A stretch of 64,000 bases of DNA from Bremia lactucae (lineage: Eukaryota; Oomycota; Peronosporomycetes; Peronosporales; Peronosporaceae). The position numbers and the translations under genes were made by a program. Numbering within the stretch: position 1 is the first letter of the stretch; the number at the start of each line of letters is the position of its first letter. This document shows, one piece after another, positions 30,288 to 41,635 of this stretch. The stretch is taken from contig NC_090611.1 of assembly GCF_004359215.1 (NCBI RefSeq), positions 796,627 through 860,626 on the forward strand, read 5' to 3'. The notes beneath the pieces were generated by a model that was not told the DNA's origin, searched no databases, and was given only the letters and a program-made list of their open reading frames with translations.

Positions 30288-31646
30288 ATGCGTGAAATCT
30301 TGTCCATTCATCTCGGCCAGGGCGGTATCCAGGTCGGCAATGCTTGCTGGGAACTCTACTGCCTCGAGCACGGCATCCAGCCGGATGGCCAGATCCCGAG
30401 TGACTCGTCCGCCATGGGCGATGACTCGTTCTCGACCTTTTTCTCCGAGACTGGCTCTGGCAAACACGTGCCACGTGCCGTTTTTGTCGACCTGGAACCA
30501 AGCGTCTGCGATGAAGTACGCACGGGTACCTACCGTCAGCTGTATCACCCCGAGCAGATTATCTCTGGGAAGGAGGATGCCGCTAACAACTATGCACGTG
30601 GCCACTACACGATTGGGAAGGAGGTCGTGGACCTTGTACTCGACCGTGTCCGCAAACTCGCTGACGCGTGCACAGGATTGCAGGGCTTTATGGTATTTAA
30701 TGCCGTTGGGGGCGGTACTGGTTCGGGCTTGGGTTCGCTGCTTTTAGAACGCCTGTCGGTCGATTATGGCCGCAAGAGCAAACTCGGCTTTACTATCTAC
30801 CCATCGCCTCTCGTATCCTCGGCTGTCGTCGAACCGTACAACTCGGTCCTGTCTACTCACTCGCTGCTGGAACACACAGATATTGCCGTGATACTTGACA
30901 ATGAAGCCATTTACGATATTTGCCGTCGGTCGCTGGACATTGAGCGCCCCACGTACTCGAACTTGAATCGTCTAATTGCGCAAGTGATTTCCTCGCTCAC
31001 AACTTCGCTACGTTTCGATGGGTCGCTAAATGTCGACATTACCGAATTCCAAACCAATCTTGTGCCGTATCCGCGTATCCATTTCATGCTGAGTTCGTAC
31101 GCCCCTGTTATTTCCGCTGAAAAAGCTTATCATGAACAATTGTCCGTGGCAGAGATCACTAATAGTGCTTTTGAGCCGACTTCGATGATGGCCAAGTGTG
31201 ATCCACGTCATGGCAAATACATGGCGACATGCCTTATGTACCGTGGCGATGTCGTTCCAAAGGACGTAAACGCGGCCGTGGCAACGATCAAGACCAAGCG
31301 CACGATTCAATTCGTAGACTGGTGTCCTACCGGCTTTAAGTGTGGCATTAACTACCAGCCGCCATCGGTAGTGCCTGGTGGCGACCTGGCACGTGTGCAG
31401 CGTGCGGTGTGTATGATCTCGAACACGAGCGCGATTGCCGAAGTGTTTTCTCGCATTGACCACAAATTTGACCTCATGTACGCGAAACGTGCGTTTGTAC
31501 ACTGGTTTGTCGGTGAAGGCATGGAAGAAGGAGAGTTTTCGGAAGCTCGAGAGGACTTGGCGGCTTTAGAAAAGGACTATGAAGAAGTGTCGGCTGAGAC
31601 AGCGGAGGGTGAGGGCGAGGACGAAGAGTTTGCTGAGGAGTATTAA
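30288..31646 (+). CDS. Divergent alpha-tubulin (copy 2)
   Basis: An intact, intronless gene of 452 residues. I place the start at 30288 because [17 protein letters not shown] is the invariant tubulin start; an in-frame ATG 30 bases upstream would add ten unrelated residues. GGGTGSG and [14 protein letters not shown] are present. As in copy 1, residue 40 is Ser ([10 protein letters not shown]), the K40 loop is shortened, and residue 12 is Gly. The two proteins are almost identical from about residue 200 to 430. They differ mainly in the K40 loop and at scattered sites in the first 190 residues. The C-terminal tail is [12 protein letters not shown]. The Vti1-type SNARE gene starts 215 bp downstream on the same strand. 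Confidence 0.97.
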   Translation: MREILSIHLGQGGIQVGNACWELYCLEHGIQPDGQIPSDSSAMGDDSFSTFFSETGSGKHVPRAVFVDLEPSVCDEVRTGTYRQLYHPEQIISGKEDAANNYARGHYTIGKEVVDLVLDRVRKLADACTGLQGFMVFNAVGGGTGSGLGSLLLERLSVDYGRKSKLGFTIYPSPLVSSAVVEPYNSVLSTHSLLEHTDIAVILDNEAIYDICRRSLDIERPTYSNLNRLIAQVISSLTTSLRFDGSLNVDITEFQTNLVPYPRIHFMLSSYAPVISAEKAYHEQLSVAEITNSAFEPTSMMAKCDPRHGKYMATCLMYRGDVVPKDVNAAVATIKTKRTIQFVDWCPTGFKCGINYQPPSVVPGGDLARVQRAVCMISNTSAIAEVFSRIDHKFDLMYAKRAFVHWFVGEGMEEGEFSEAREDLAALEKDYEEVSAETAEGEGEDEEFAEEY

Positions 31647-31861
31647 GCCATTTCGACATGGGATCAAAATTCTTGTGAAGTAGTCGTATCATGTATTGCT
31701 ACTTTAGAAAGGTGATTAAAACGAACTTTTTGGCTGTGTAAATTGTTGTTTTTCGATTTAATGTTTCTTGTGGGACGGTGCAAAATTTAATTGCTTGTCC
31801 CACAATAGCTATTGTCGGCCGATATGATTAAAACGTTCATTAAGGAAGCAGAGAACGCAGT

Positions 31862-32952
31862 ATGTTCGACAAGTACTTGGTAGACTTTGACCAATATCAG
31901 GAGGCTGCTTTTAAGGCTCTTGACGAGTATGCACACGCCACGAATTCGGGTAGATAAGTATTAATTACTTCATTCTGTCGTCTGGTACTTATTTCTTTGT
32001 TTTTAGTCAGGCGTGATGAGCTTGTTGTAGAAGCAAAGAGCTGTGTTGATGAAGTTGAGCGATACGTGCGTGATTGATGTATTTATGCTTGTATGACATT
32101 GCTGAGGAGAATTGTTGCGGCAGATTCGCATATTGGAGAATGAAGCGAAGAATGGGTCGACTCCCAGCGCGAGGAAGCAGATGATGGAGCAAGTGCGGAG
32201 ATGTCGAACTAAGTGGGTTGCGCTGAAGACGTCACTTGAAAGGGAGATATTGGTGGGGGATGCACGTGCGGGAAAAGCATCGGAATCATGGAAAGATGCA
32301 ACTAGGGTAAGTGGTCAATAGGAAGATATGTGCTAAGCAATTTGTAGCCCTGACGCGTTTTTGATCGATTGCGCAGGACGAACAAATAGAACGCTGCGTT
32401 GAACGCGCTGATAGGTTTCTGATACATTTGCGTTATGATCGAATTTATATTCACGCTTTAATTTTGTGCTAGAAATGGACGTCATTTGGCTGAAGCTCAG
32501 CGCACTCTGGCTCAAACAGAAGCAGTTGGTATGATTGTTCACGTTTGGATGCTTTTGTTGAAAGGTGTTTAAGTTCAGTAATGTATTGTGAATTGACAGC
32601 GGAGAATGTTGCCAATAATTTGCTACAGCAACGCAATCAGCTGGAGCATACCGGGCTAAATGTATGACTTTATTTCACAGCTGGTTGGTTCACTGTGACT
32701 ATATTTGATTCTGTGTGTTTTGTCAATCAGGTTGCCCAAATAGAAGAAGATACTTATGAGGCAAAGGGCCACATTCGATCCATGGCCTGCAAAGCTCTGA
32801 CTAGTCGAATTTTGCTGCTGTTTGTGATGTTGGCACTTGTTGTCGCCATTGTACTGGTTTCATATTATAAATGGTACCCGCGCAACAGGAAAGACTATGT
32901 AGGCATTCTACCAGATATGAAAAACTCCACTTCCGGTAGTGGAACTGCGTAA
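31862..32952 (+). CDS. Qb-SNARE, Vti1/NPSN-like, seven exons
   Basis: I join exons 31862-31949, 32007-32065, 32124-32306, 32377-32414, 32473-32528, 32600-32661 and 32731-32952. Together they make 235 residues with all six introns GT-AG and 56-71 bp long. The protein starts MFDKYLVDFDQYQEAAFKAL, with an N-terminal helical region. It has a SNARE motif (about 125-185) with EAVGAENVANNLLQQRNQLE, where a Gln sits at the expected central layer. A C-terminal membrane anchor follows (LLLFVMLALVVAIVLVSYY, about 190-208) with a short lumenal tail. It would act in Golgi-endosome or vacuole fusion. Vti1 and NPSN are both Qb, and the choice between them is uncertain. Confidence 0.85.
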
Positions 32953-33997
32953 TGACTTATAAATCATTAGGGCACTGAAATATTGGCAGCCATTTTATCA
33001 TTTTGACACCCCATTTTATGAGTCCGCTTTATTTGTAGTAGACTGAATTAATCCTCCCATTCCTTTCATCTGTAGTGCCAGCGCAACTCGGTTACGTTCT
33101 AGCAAGCTCTTATATCCTCCTCACCTATGCTTCATCTTACACGCATAACAAGGGAATAAAGCTGATTTTTATGCGCAGTCTGTCAGAGCAAGTTCAAATG
33201 GTGATGGCTGTATATATTTAGCAGCATCTGCTTTTTTTGCTGGTGGGGCCTTTCGAAATTTTCATCGCGTACTTCTAAATTTGCATTGAAGTAGAAATTG
33301 CCCAGGCGCAGCGATAACGTCGCCGCGCTTCTTGCGAGCATTATTTAGATCAGCAAAACTTAAGAAGATAGTTAATCATAGATTTAGAAGTATTTATAGA
33401 CATCAATCTGCAAATTAAATAATACCAAGTGGGTAAAAATTCATTGTAATCGCTCAACAAGATTTTGACGAATTACCGTATCTTATCCTACTTCCAGCTC
33501 ATGCAGAGAAAGGAAGCATGGCAGCAATGATGCTTAACTTTTATTAGGAGCGCTTCGTGCGCTTTGCTACAGGATACTGTAGCAAATTTGGCCAAATAAA
33601 GCTGCGCTCGTGTGTAGATCGAAGTGACCATATTGTTGGTGATCCTACGTCTTCTCCATATCTTGTAAGGATTCGATTCTAGTGATTACGAGCTTTATTT
33701 TTGGCGAAAAGCATCAGCAAAAGTTATTCAAGTAAATCGCGATACCGACCACTAGAGCGAGTGATATATTATACCCTGCTGTAAACGAAAAAACGAAGGA
33801 CCAAGTTGTACATTACCACAAGTCCTTTTTATTAGCAATATTCACAATAATAGCACAACTTTGAATTTTCAACGACCCACTTAGGTTCTCCAGGCTTGTC
33901 GCCCTGAAGATACAATGTAATTGCATAGATACTGTTGCCTACGATGAGCGATTCAGTAAAGTTTTTTATGAATAATTGCGATGTATGAAACAAACAC
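32953..33997. other. Convergent intergenic region
   Basis: This lies between the 3' end of the SNARE gene and the stop of the RWP-RK gene. It is AT-rich with AATAAA-like signals (for example GGGAATAAAGC near 33149). No coding frame, RNA gene or element is recognised. Confidence 0.5.
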
Positions 33998-35131
33998 TTA
34001 GACCAAGCAGCCGTAGTCTGGCGAGATTTGCAAAAACACGTCGTCAAAAAACCTTTCACTGCAAAAGTCTACTTGGCTTGCGTGGACCGTATACTCGTCG
34101 TCAGCATCATTGAAGGATCGTACGTCAGCATACGTGGTCTCCGGTGGCAAAATGGCGAGATTCATGGAATAAAAGCCACTCGAAGGAAAGTCTTCGACGT
34201 AAGTTTTGTTTAAATACGTTGGTGACACTTTCATCATAAAGTCGACCGCTGTGTCGCCCAAAGGAGGCTTGAAACCATCAAATTGGCTATAGAGCTGTTG
34301 TGGAGTATTTATCATTGCACTCGACCGTAAAGCCACGAATGTGTCAATGCTTGACAAGTGCGCCGGTGGCAAATGCATGACTTCATTCCTCCGGAAGTGA
34401 TATTGGGACGATTCCGCTGGAACGACATCACTTTGAGTGATGCCACTAAACGTTGGATGTACTGCGTAGTCATAGTAGCTCACTTCGTTGTTAAATCGAG
34501 GGCTCTGCGATGCTTGCGAGTCATTACCATCCTCAGATTCGCCGTCGTCGTCGTCACTTGTCAGTAGCTGCTGGTGTTGCGGCTCAAGGCGCCCGGACGG
34601 ATCGAGCCCATACGTCTCTGGGGCTAATAGTCGATCCAATTGGCGCTTGTACGTGGCGTACTGAGATTGTTGTTTCTCACTTAACGGAGCCTGCTCCTTA
34701 CACCTTTGAAGTTCCTGTAACGACCGCTTGAGGCTGCGCACCTTGCGATATGGCCAATGGCGAATGCCAATAACTCGGCATCGCTTCTTGAATGCTGTAG
34801 CTCGCACGCCAAATTTCTCGGCTGCCACTTTCAAAGGCAAATGAAAGTGCAGGCTGAAGGCCTCAAAGTTGCAAGCCGGTGACATTGTAAGAAAGTCACT
34901 TTTTCGAGCTGCGTGAACCCGCGTGGCCTGGCCGTCACTTATGACAGGACTGAGCATGTTCACGCCTTTTAGGCTAGAGACATGGTGTGACCCCAGCGGT
35001 CTCGAAGCATCCGGTTGTTGCAACATTAGCGCACTGCTTTCGGAATGCTTGCAATGGCTTAACTTGAGCAAGAAAACGCTCGATTGAAAATGAAAAAAAC
35101 AATGACGACGAACTAAGATCGCAAAAACCAT
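33998..35131 (-). CDS. RWP-RK domain transcription factor
   Basis: A 377-residue open frame. Residues about 90-140 form an RWP-RK domain: FEAFSLHFHLPLKVAAEKFG, then TAFKKRCRVIGIRHWPYRKV, with the signature as RHWPYRK (124-130), followed by a helix (SLKRSLQELQRC). RWP-RK proteins bind DNA and are known from plants, algae, slime moulds and oomycetes. An acidic Ser-rich patch (SDDDDGESEDGNDSQ) follows at about 190-205. The remainder has no known domain. The start is uncertain: Met36 (ATG at 35026, MLQQPDASRP) would remove a hydrophobic leader that looks untypical. It stands alone in about 3 kb of non-coding DNA. Confidence 0.85.
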   Translation of the reverse strand: MVFAILVRRHCFFHFQSSVFLLKLSHCKHSESSALMLQQPDASRPLGSHHVSSLKGVNMLSPVISDGQATRVHAARKSDFLTMSPACNFEAFSLHFHLPLKVAAEKFGVRATAFKKRCRVIGIRHWPYRKVRSLKRSLQELQRCKEQAPLSEKQQSQYATYKRQLDRLLAPETYGLDPSGRLEPQHQQLLTSDDDDGESEDGNDSQASQSPRFNNEVSYYDYAVHPTFSGITQSDVVPAESSQYHFRRNEVMHLPPAHLSSIDTFVALRSSAMINTPQQLYSQFDGFKPPLGDTAVDFMMKVSPTYLNKTYVEDFPSSGFYSMNLAILPPETTYADVRSFNDADDEYTVHASQVDFCSERFFDDVFLQISPDYGCLV

Positions 35132-37452
35132 TGTTTTTCGTTCCTATATAAAGATTGGATGACACAATCTTTTGAAAAACAGGCGGAAGCTTATTGCAAC
35201 GTGCACGAAACGGTAATGGCTGAACTCACCGGTGTGAGTTGAGCCCGTGGCAACGTTAAAACTTGACACATGTTCTTTCATGCAACAAATACAAATGGAA
35301 GAGCAAAATCAAAAGGTTGTAAGCAAATCTTTGTCTAAAAATGACTAGCACGCGAACAGACAAACTTCAACGAAAATCGTAGAGGCGATCTTGAAAAGGC
35401 GTTATAGCTGGTAAGATTAAATTTAAAGATTTTATTTGTGTTTTGTCTACAATTCTGTCGTAGCTTGGTGCAACTGTCACCCGTAGCAAAATACTCGCGC
35501 AGTTTTTTTCCTCCAAAAACTGACTCTATCTTTACTCGAATGCAACGTCCAAAAAATTTGCAACATTCACGTCATGTCGAACAACTACATCAAAACGCAT
35601 TGTTTGGTCACGCTCTTGCGACGCTCGCTACTCCTGTCCAGCTATGTGCTCAGTTTTTGTCACACCACTTTTTTTTAAACTTGGACATCTCTTCGGCGGC
35701 TTATCCATGTGATTGCCGTTGAAGATTAACATTTAAAGGTAAGCGAGTTGGACGACTACTTCGTTCTCAATACTTTACTACTACTCGTTCGAATCGAGAC
35801 GATTCTCTATCGACTAACACAACATTTGAAAAAGCTTTTGCTGATCACGACCAAATGTTGCGAGACGGACGTCAATCTCGCGCTTACCTTGAGCACGTTC
35901 TCGTAAAAACACATTCAGCTCACTGCGACCTTGCAGCCGAGGATATATGCTGCTCGTATTTATTGGAAACCTTCTTCAGCAGCTACATAATTTCCTTGTG
36001 GCTTTTTAATGCATATGCTTAAGTGTATTTAACAATCGCCGTCGTATTGGGATGCTTGCGGTTGCACATTCGATTTAGGCATTCTGGCAGCGACATTCTC
36101 AAGGCGGTCGCAGAAAAGCATCGCTGCATTCTAAAAGCTGATTATACTGCTGTTTTGACTGTTTAGCGCTGTTAAGTTGCTGCCGCGATTATTCAATCTT
36201 TGTGCACAAGGCAGCTTTGTCTTCTTGGTCATCACGAGCTGCTGTACAAAAGTTCAGTCATTCTCCTAGCCGATTTTGGAAAGCTTTTATTCAATCGGTC
36301 GAGGCGATCGACAATTACTTTTGTCCGCTCCACTTCCGTCTCGTGCTGTTTGCTCGTTTCGATCTAAGCTGATGTACTGTTATTTTTTTGTGTATCGCCG
36401 GTTCGAGCAACATAAACTTCTTGTAGTCGGGCTCAATATGCTGCCAAGGGTCTTTTCTTGCATTAAATATGTACGAACGTAAATAGATAGTTGCAACGCG
36501 AACACGCCACTCATGCCGTTCCCTTTGTATGCACTGAACCGACGCCATCGATAATCTTTCCATGCAAAGAGCGAATTTTACACGGCTCGCATCATGAGCT
36601 TTTTTATAAATGTTTTCGTAAGCATTCGTTCACTTGAAAAGGCGAAGGATAATAAACGGGTTGAGTAAAAAGCAGTGAAAATGCACCGATAGCTCAAGGA
36701 AAGGATACATACGAACCAAAAATACTTACAGCATTCCATCCGCTCATAGCGTTCACTTCACGATCTCATTGCTTTTCCTCGTCAACATATTCGGAATCTG
36801 TTTCTCCAATTCACTCATTCGAATTTATACTGCTGATCCTCCTAACAAGCTTCATCGTATATTCTATTCGCAAGAATGAAAAATTAAACTAAAAAATTAC
36901 CTCTTGTCTTCTAGCGAGATTCTACAAACAATGACTATCAAGATAATTTCTAAACTCACTGGCAATGTCGGACTCATGGAAGCTTGAAAAACAAGTTTGC
37001 TCTGCCACAGTATGAAACCTCAAGAATTGTTGCGAAACGTGGCTGAATTTCATCAAGCGTAGTTGACTGCCACAGGTCATTCGTATATTAAGTGACCTCA
37101 CACTAGAAAGCTTTAACTTTACCCGCTGCTACTTCGCTGCATTGATTCGGCATGACGCTTGCTAATACTACTTGAAATTTGCAACGACGTCTCCGAGCTA
37201 GTGGCATGAGACGTGAATTTTACCTTTTGAAGAATAACGTCGTCGAAGGAAATTATCAGACACTTGACGATCCTATAAATATGTTATTTATGCGATTCAT
37301 TCAGCTGCAACTATACAATACTACAGCGAAAGTGAAACCACGATGTCTCCAATGTGCACTGACTAAATCTAGTCGCTGTATTTACGACACCAAGACAGTA
37401 ACAAGCAACCGGCCTGTTTTTCTGCAGCCTGCCAAGCGCTGACTTAAATTAA
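35132..37452. other. Gene-free spacer upstream of RWP-RK and downstream of MED13
   Basis: 2.3 kb without a supported gene. Short open frames (for example plus 35438-35722 and 37179-37442) have no recognisable motifs and no conservation evidence. No LTR, LINE or tRNA feature is apparent, which contrasts with the element-rich flanks of the window. It presumably holds the RWP-RK promoter. Confidence 0.5.
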
Positions 37453-40400
37453 TTACCGCATCTGCAAGGGGTCGGTAGTCAATTGAGTCTCTAGTACCTG
37501 CAACTCGCAACTCATTCTCGAAATCGCTGCCAAGTGGTAAGGGAGTGGCGACTGCCTTTCCATGGTGATCGGATGCATTGTCAAGTATGACAGCGCCTGA
37601 AAATCGCGCAAAATCGTGTTCATCATACTTGATGATATTAATTCAATCACGGGCCCATCCTTCGAACTTTGTAAGACTAGCATAAGCGTCACTTTAAGCA
37701 CCCTCTCTTCCCGATTTTCAGCAAGCATGCTTTCATTCATGGTTGTAATTTTCCATGCATTGTTACCTTTATTGTACAAAGCGCGGCTACTATCGCGAGC
37801 AGCCGTATCATTTCGTGGCGACATGATAGCGAGTCCAAGATTATCGGAAAAATACAGCACCGTTGAAGAAGGATTGTCGCGCAGCTGTACCTCGTCATAC
37901 GATGCAGCAGTGAGCTGTACGAGCAAGATGCAGGATAAATGCGGCTCATAAGTCATCGGAATCAAATTCTCCATTCGGCTTGACCGTAATTGTTCCCATG
38001 CAGACAGCTCTTTGACATTTAAGCTCGAAACTCCCGCCAGGCCCGATAGTCGTGTAATTACAAAAACACTTTTTTCACCGAAAAGCGCATAAAAATGCAA
38101 CATTTTTTGCATCATTTCAAGCAAAGCGTTTTCTAGGCCCTTCCCGTCCTCGTCTTCCCTGACAAGGATCATATATGTCTCGAGCACTGAACCAATTGCA
38201 TCAGTACAACTGCCCGCAATCCACTTTCCATCTTTTGAGAGCAAATACCCACCATAAATATGCGGCAGCTTTGTCGATTCGCTCTGACTAAAAGACGGCG
38301 TTTCAACACGCCAGTCTGCTAAATGATATAAGCGCTCGCAAATAAAGTGCGATCGACCAACAGCATTAGCACCGCCGTCAATTGGTTTGAGGCGTATGTT
38401 CTCGCACACACGATTGTAGAGCCCAAAACAGCTCGGCATGAGTACAAATGGACTTGGGTTTACATCTACTTCATACAAGTCCTCCAAGTACACCATTTCG
38501 ATTGTCACGCTCTGTCTCCATTCGCTAGCTTCAAAAGTGCTTTCAGATCCAAATAAACCACTCGAGAATGCACCTAATACCCACATTCTATGCTTCACAT
38601 CGCTTCGGCGAAACGGAGCGACTATGAATACGACATTAGCGACAGCTGAACGAGAGAAGGCTTGTTTCTTTTTAGTCGCACCAGACGACATCACAGGGCT
38701 CAAAACCTTTCCAGCAGCGCGAAAATTAGCAAAGGGGTCCACCATGCTTTTAGCACAATTCACAAGTAAAAGCCCATTAGCAACATCCACATTCGCATAA
38801 TGATTTTTTTCCACATTACTCAAATTTATTGGGGCCAAGTCACCCATGTGACATTGCCCGTACATACTACGGAAGCATGTAAAGTAAGAGAGCGCGAGAG
38901 ATGCGAGCCACTGCGAAGGAGAGTGAGGACAAATGATTACATAGTCTACTGGTTTAGGCGCCGCCACTGGACGAAAATCGCGCAATAAATATTCCGAAAT
39001 GAGAGTAGATTCAACATGTAAGCTTGATTCCAGTGTGGATATGCATACTTTTGGTTCTTCCACCTCAACACTATCTATTAGTACATCGTCACACGTATAG
39101 GATGTCGCTTGAGTGTAATCTTCAAAACTCATCCATCGTCGATCCCGTTCCATTGTACTTTCATCACTTTCGTGCTTTTCGTTTTTTTTTAAAAGCGAGA
39201 CAAGGCATTGTAAATAAGGTTGCACACGATCCATTAAGTCATTCTTGTCCGCAGCACTTGCAGCAGAGATGTGGGAATTCGTGTGCGCAGACCATGTACT
39301 AATGCCAATTGGCTCTTGCCGCCAAGTAACCAACGCATCCGATGCTGACATCTGAATGCCCAATGAAATTTCATCATCACGGAGCTTAGTACGTTTCGAG
39401 CTATTCCACATTTTTAGCGATTCTTCCCGCCTCTGTTCTTCGAACGCATTTTGGTCAAAGTTAAGTAGAAGTCGGCGCTGTTGTTCTTTCTTCACCTGAC
39501 GACCACCTTTTAGGTGATGCCTGTGAGTGTACTCGGATTTCCAATACTTACAGCGGTTTAAATAGAGACGACGATGCAGCTGCTCGGCTATTGATTCATC
39601 GATTGAAAGCCAGCCCATCGTCGCTCGAAGTTGTAACGGGATAAACGATTCGGCATTTGGCACATACTTGACTTTTTCTGCAAAACTCGCGGTCAACCGT
39701 TTATCTAAAGCCTTAGCTTCTTCATCAACATAGTCCTGGAGAGCCTGCAATGAAGGATGTGTCTTTAGCGGTTGAACTAGAAACATCTCCTGTTGTTTAT
39801 CATGAGAGAGTGACTCAACGAGTGACACATCCACACTAGGAGACTTTGTGTCATTCGTATGTCTTGTAAAAGTTGTTTCGGATTTTACTACAGAATAGTT
39901 AGCCATCGATACAGATTGCGGAGCGTCCACCGCTATTTTCTTCATACCATTACAAGGAGCTGCCTTCTCACTTGAATTTATTCCATTGGATTGGATCGGT
40001 TTAAAGGTGAATGAATAGTTCGCTTCCTTCTTCAATGTCATTTTGTGGTCTCTTCGCCGCCGTTTATAGCTTTTTACATCAAAATCAACATGCAGCTGCA
40101 AAATGTCCTCCCGAGGAAGCGTCATCCGAACAATCGGACAAGCAGCCTTAGGCGTATTAACATGGGGATCTGGCGTCACTGGTACAATTGATTCGTCATT
40201 TCCCGTGGAATTAGTACTATCACGCTTTTGTTTGGCTTTCATGACCCGACAAGCCACCGGCCGTCGTAACAATTCGTCCGTTTCGACTTCAGTCTCTTGA
40301 GTATTATCGTCATCGTCCTCTTCGTCGGCATCGTCGTCATGTTCTTCCCTCTTCAATTCATCTTCATTCCCACTGCCGTCATTTGTATCCATCCGACGCT

Positions 40401-41336
40401 TATGCCTTCGTTTCGAGACGGTACGGAACCATGGCAACACATTCGAATACTTTATATCTGCAACTATACGCGGTACGAGCTCGTCCTCCATATGCCACAC
40501 ATCCACCACCGAATGATCTTTCTGGGATGGTAGCCCTACAAGCCGCTCCCAAGAACATCGTAGATCTCCTAATTCATCAATACAAGTATCACTGGATGAA
40601 AACGAGTCATCTCTTTTTACCACATCCACTGCCACTGTCAGTAATTTGCTTGGAACCAGCAGCTGAAAGTGCAGCTGGAATACAAGCATCGGGTGCACTT
40701 CGTTTAAGTATACTTCGGCGTGATTGAGTTGAGTAAGTGATGGACAACGAAAAATAAATTTGGCATCGTTAGGCTCGTAGAAATGATCCGCAGTCAGGAC
40801 AAATTCCTCCCGCGCAACTAGTTTTTTATGAAGAGCCAAGGAGAGCGCTCCATAGAAGTGTTTTTGTATACATTGATCCAACGAATTGGTTGAATTGGTC
40901 CATGACCCCGCAGTTGACTCACAAACGCTCACCGGAGGCTCTACAGGGACTGTACTCTGCATGCCATTGACAATAAATACCCAGAGTTCAGTATACGCAT
41001 TCGAATCCTCCTCCTGTCTTTGTTGATCTTCATTGAGAATACAGAGAACATTGCGCTGCTGTAGACGCTGATGAAAGAGCGTCAACGCCGTATCTTCAGT
41101 CTGCTTAGTTGTCGACTTGGAGCTCAGCTCCTTCTTGTTCGGCGTTACTGCAAGACGATACACATGCCATTGTAGAGATACAAGCTCACACTGGTGTCAT
41201 AAGATACGTGAGCCATGCCATGGAGCAAGCATAAAGTTAGATAGCCCGTGGAGTACGTAAAACCATCACGCTGACCGCTACGTACGAGGACGAAAGTGTT
41301 GGTCGTGAGCGTCGGAGTCGACCGCACTTGCTCCAT
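37453..41336 (-). CDS. Mediator kinase-module subunit MED13-like
   Basis: I join 41336-41286 (exon 1, MEQVRSTPTLTTNTFVL) to 41190-37453 across a 95 bp intron with donor GTACGT and acceptor CACCAG. This gives 1262 residues and supplies an ATG; the long frame alone begins at a GTG. The N-terminus (LQWHVYRLAV, then ELWVFIVNG) fits the MED13 N-domain. The C-terminal half has the MED13 pattern with VIICPHSPSQWLASLALSYF and the late block YGGYLLSKDGKWIAGSCTDA with GSVLETYMI. The middle is acidic and low in complexity (DDDADEEDDDDN). MED13 bridges the CDK8 module to core Mediator in the nucleus. It is shorter than animal MED13 (about 2200 residues) but similar to other protist forms. Confidence 0.8.
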
Positions 41337-41635
41337 TGTGCGAGACCAAAACTATTAGCGAAATATGGCACAGAATACCACGAGGACGCAAGAGACTCAC
41401 GACGCACTACTTTTAAACCCGATGACGCGCACGCTGCTTATCCGCACGGTAGGAATACTGTGCGCGCGGGCGCGGACACAGCTTATATCCAATTACAGAG
41501 GGTTTTATCATTAATGTGCACAACACAAACTAAATGGCTACAGTGACATTTCCCGCAGACGTCGCCAGATAATTTGCTTGTCGAGTGCGCACTGATGCAC
41601 CACTGCAAAATTTGCCTGCAAGGATAGCCTTAAGA
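41337..41635. promoter_or_regulatory. Divergent promoter between MED13 and PLD-like gene
   Basis: 299 bp between the two start codons, transcribed outward. There is no clear TATA box. An ACATTTCC motif near 41545 is the nearest match to an oomycete initiator for the plus-strand gene. Confidence 0.35.

Noticed and set aside
31026..31502. Minus-strand 158-codon frame inside alpha-tubulin copy 2, with a similar shadow in copy 1 (plus, 28610-28894).
   Set aside because: Explained by codon bias of the highly conserved tubulin sequence on the other strand; no independent support.
35438..35722. Plus-strand 94-codon frame upstream of RWP-RK as a small gene.
   Set aside because: No motif, no codon signal, and nothing to compare it with; such lengths are common by chance.
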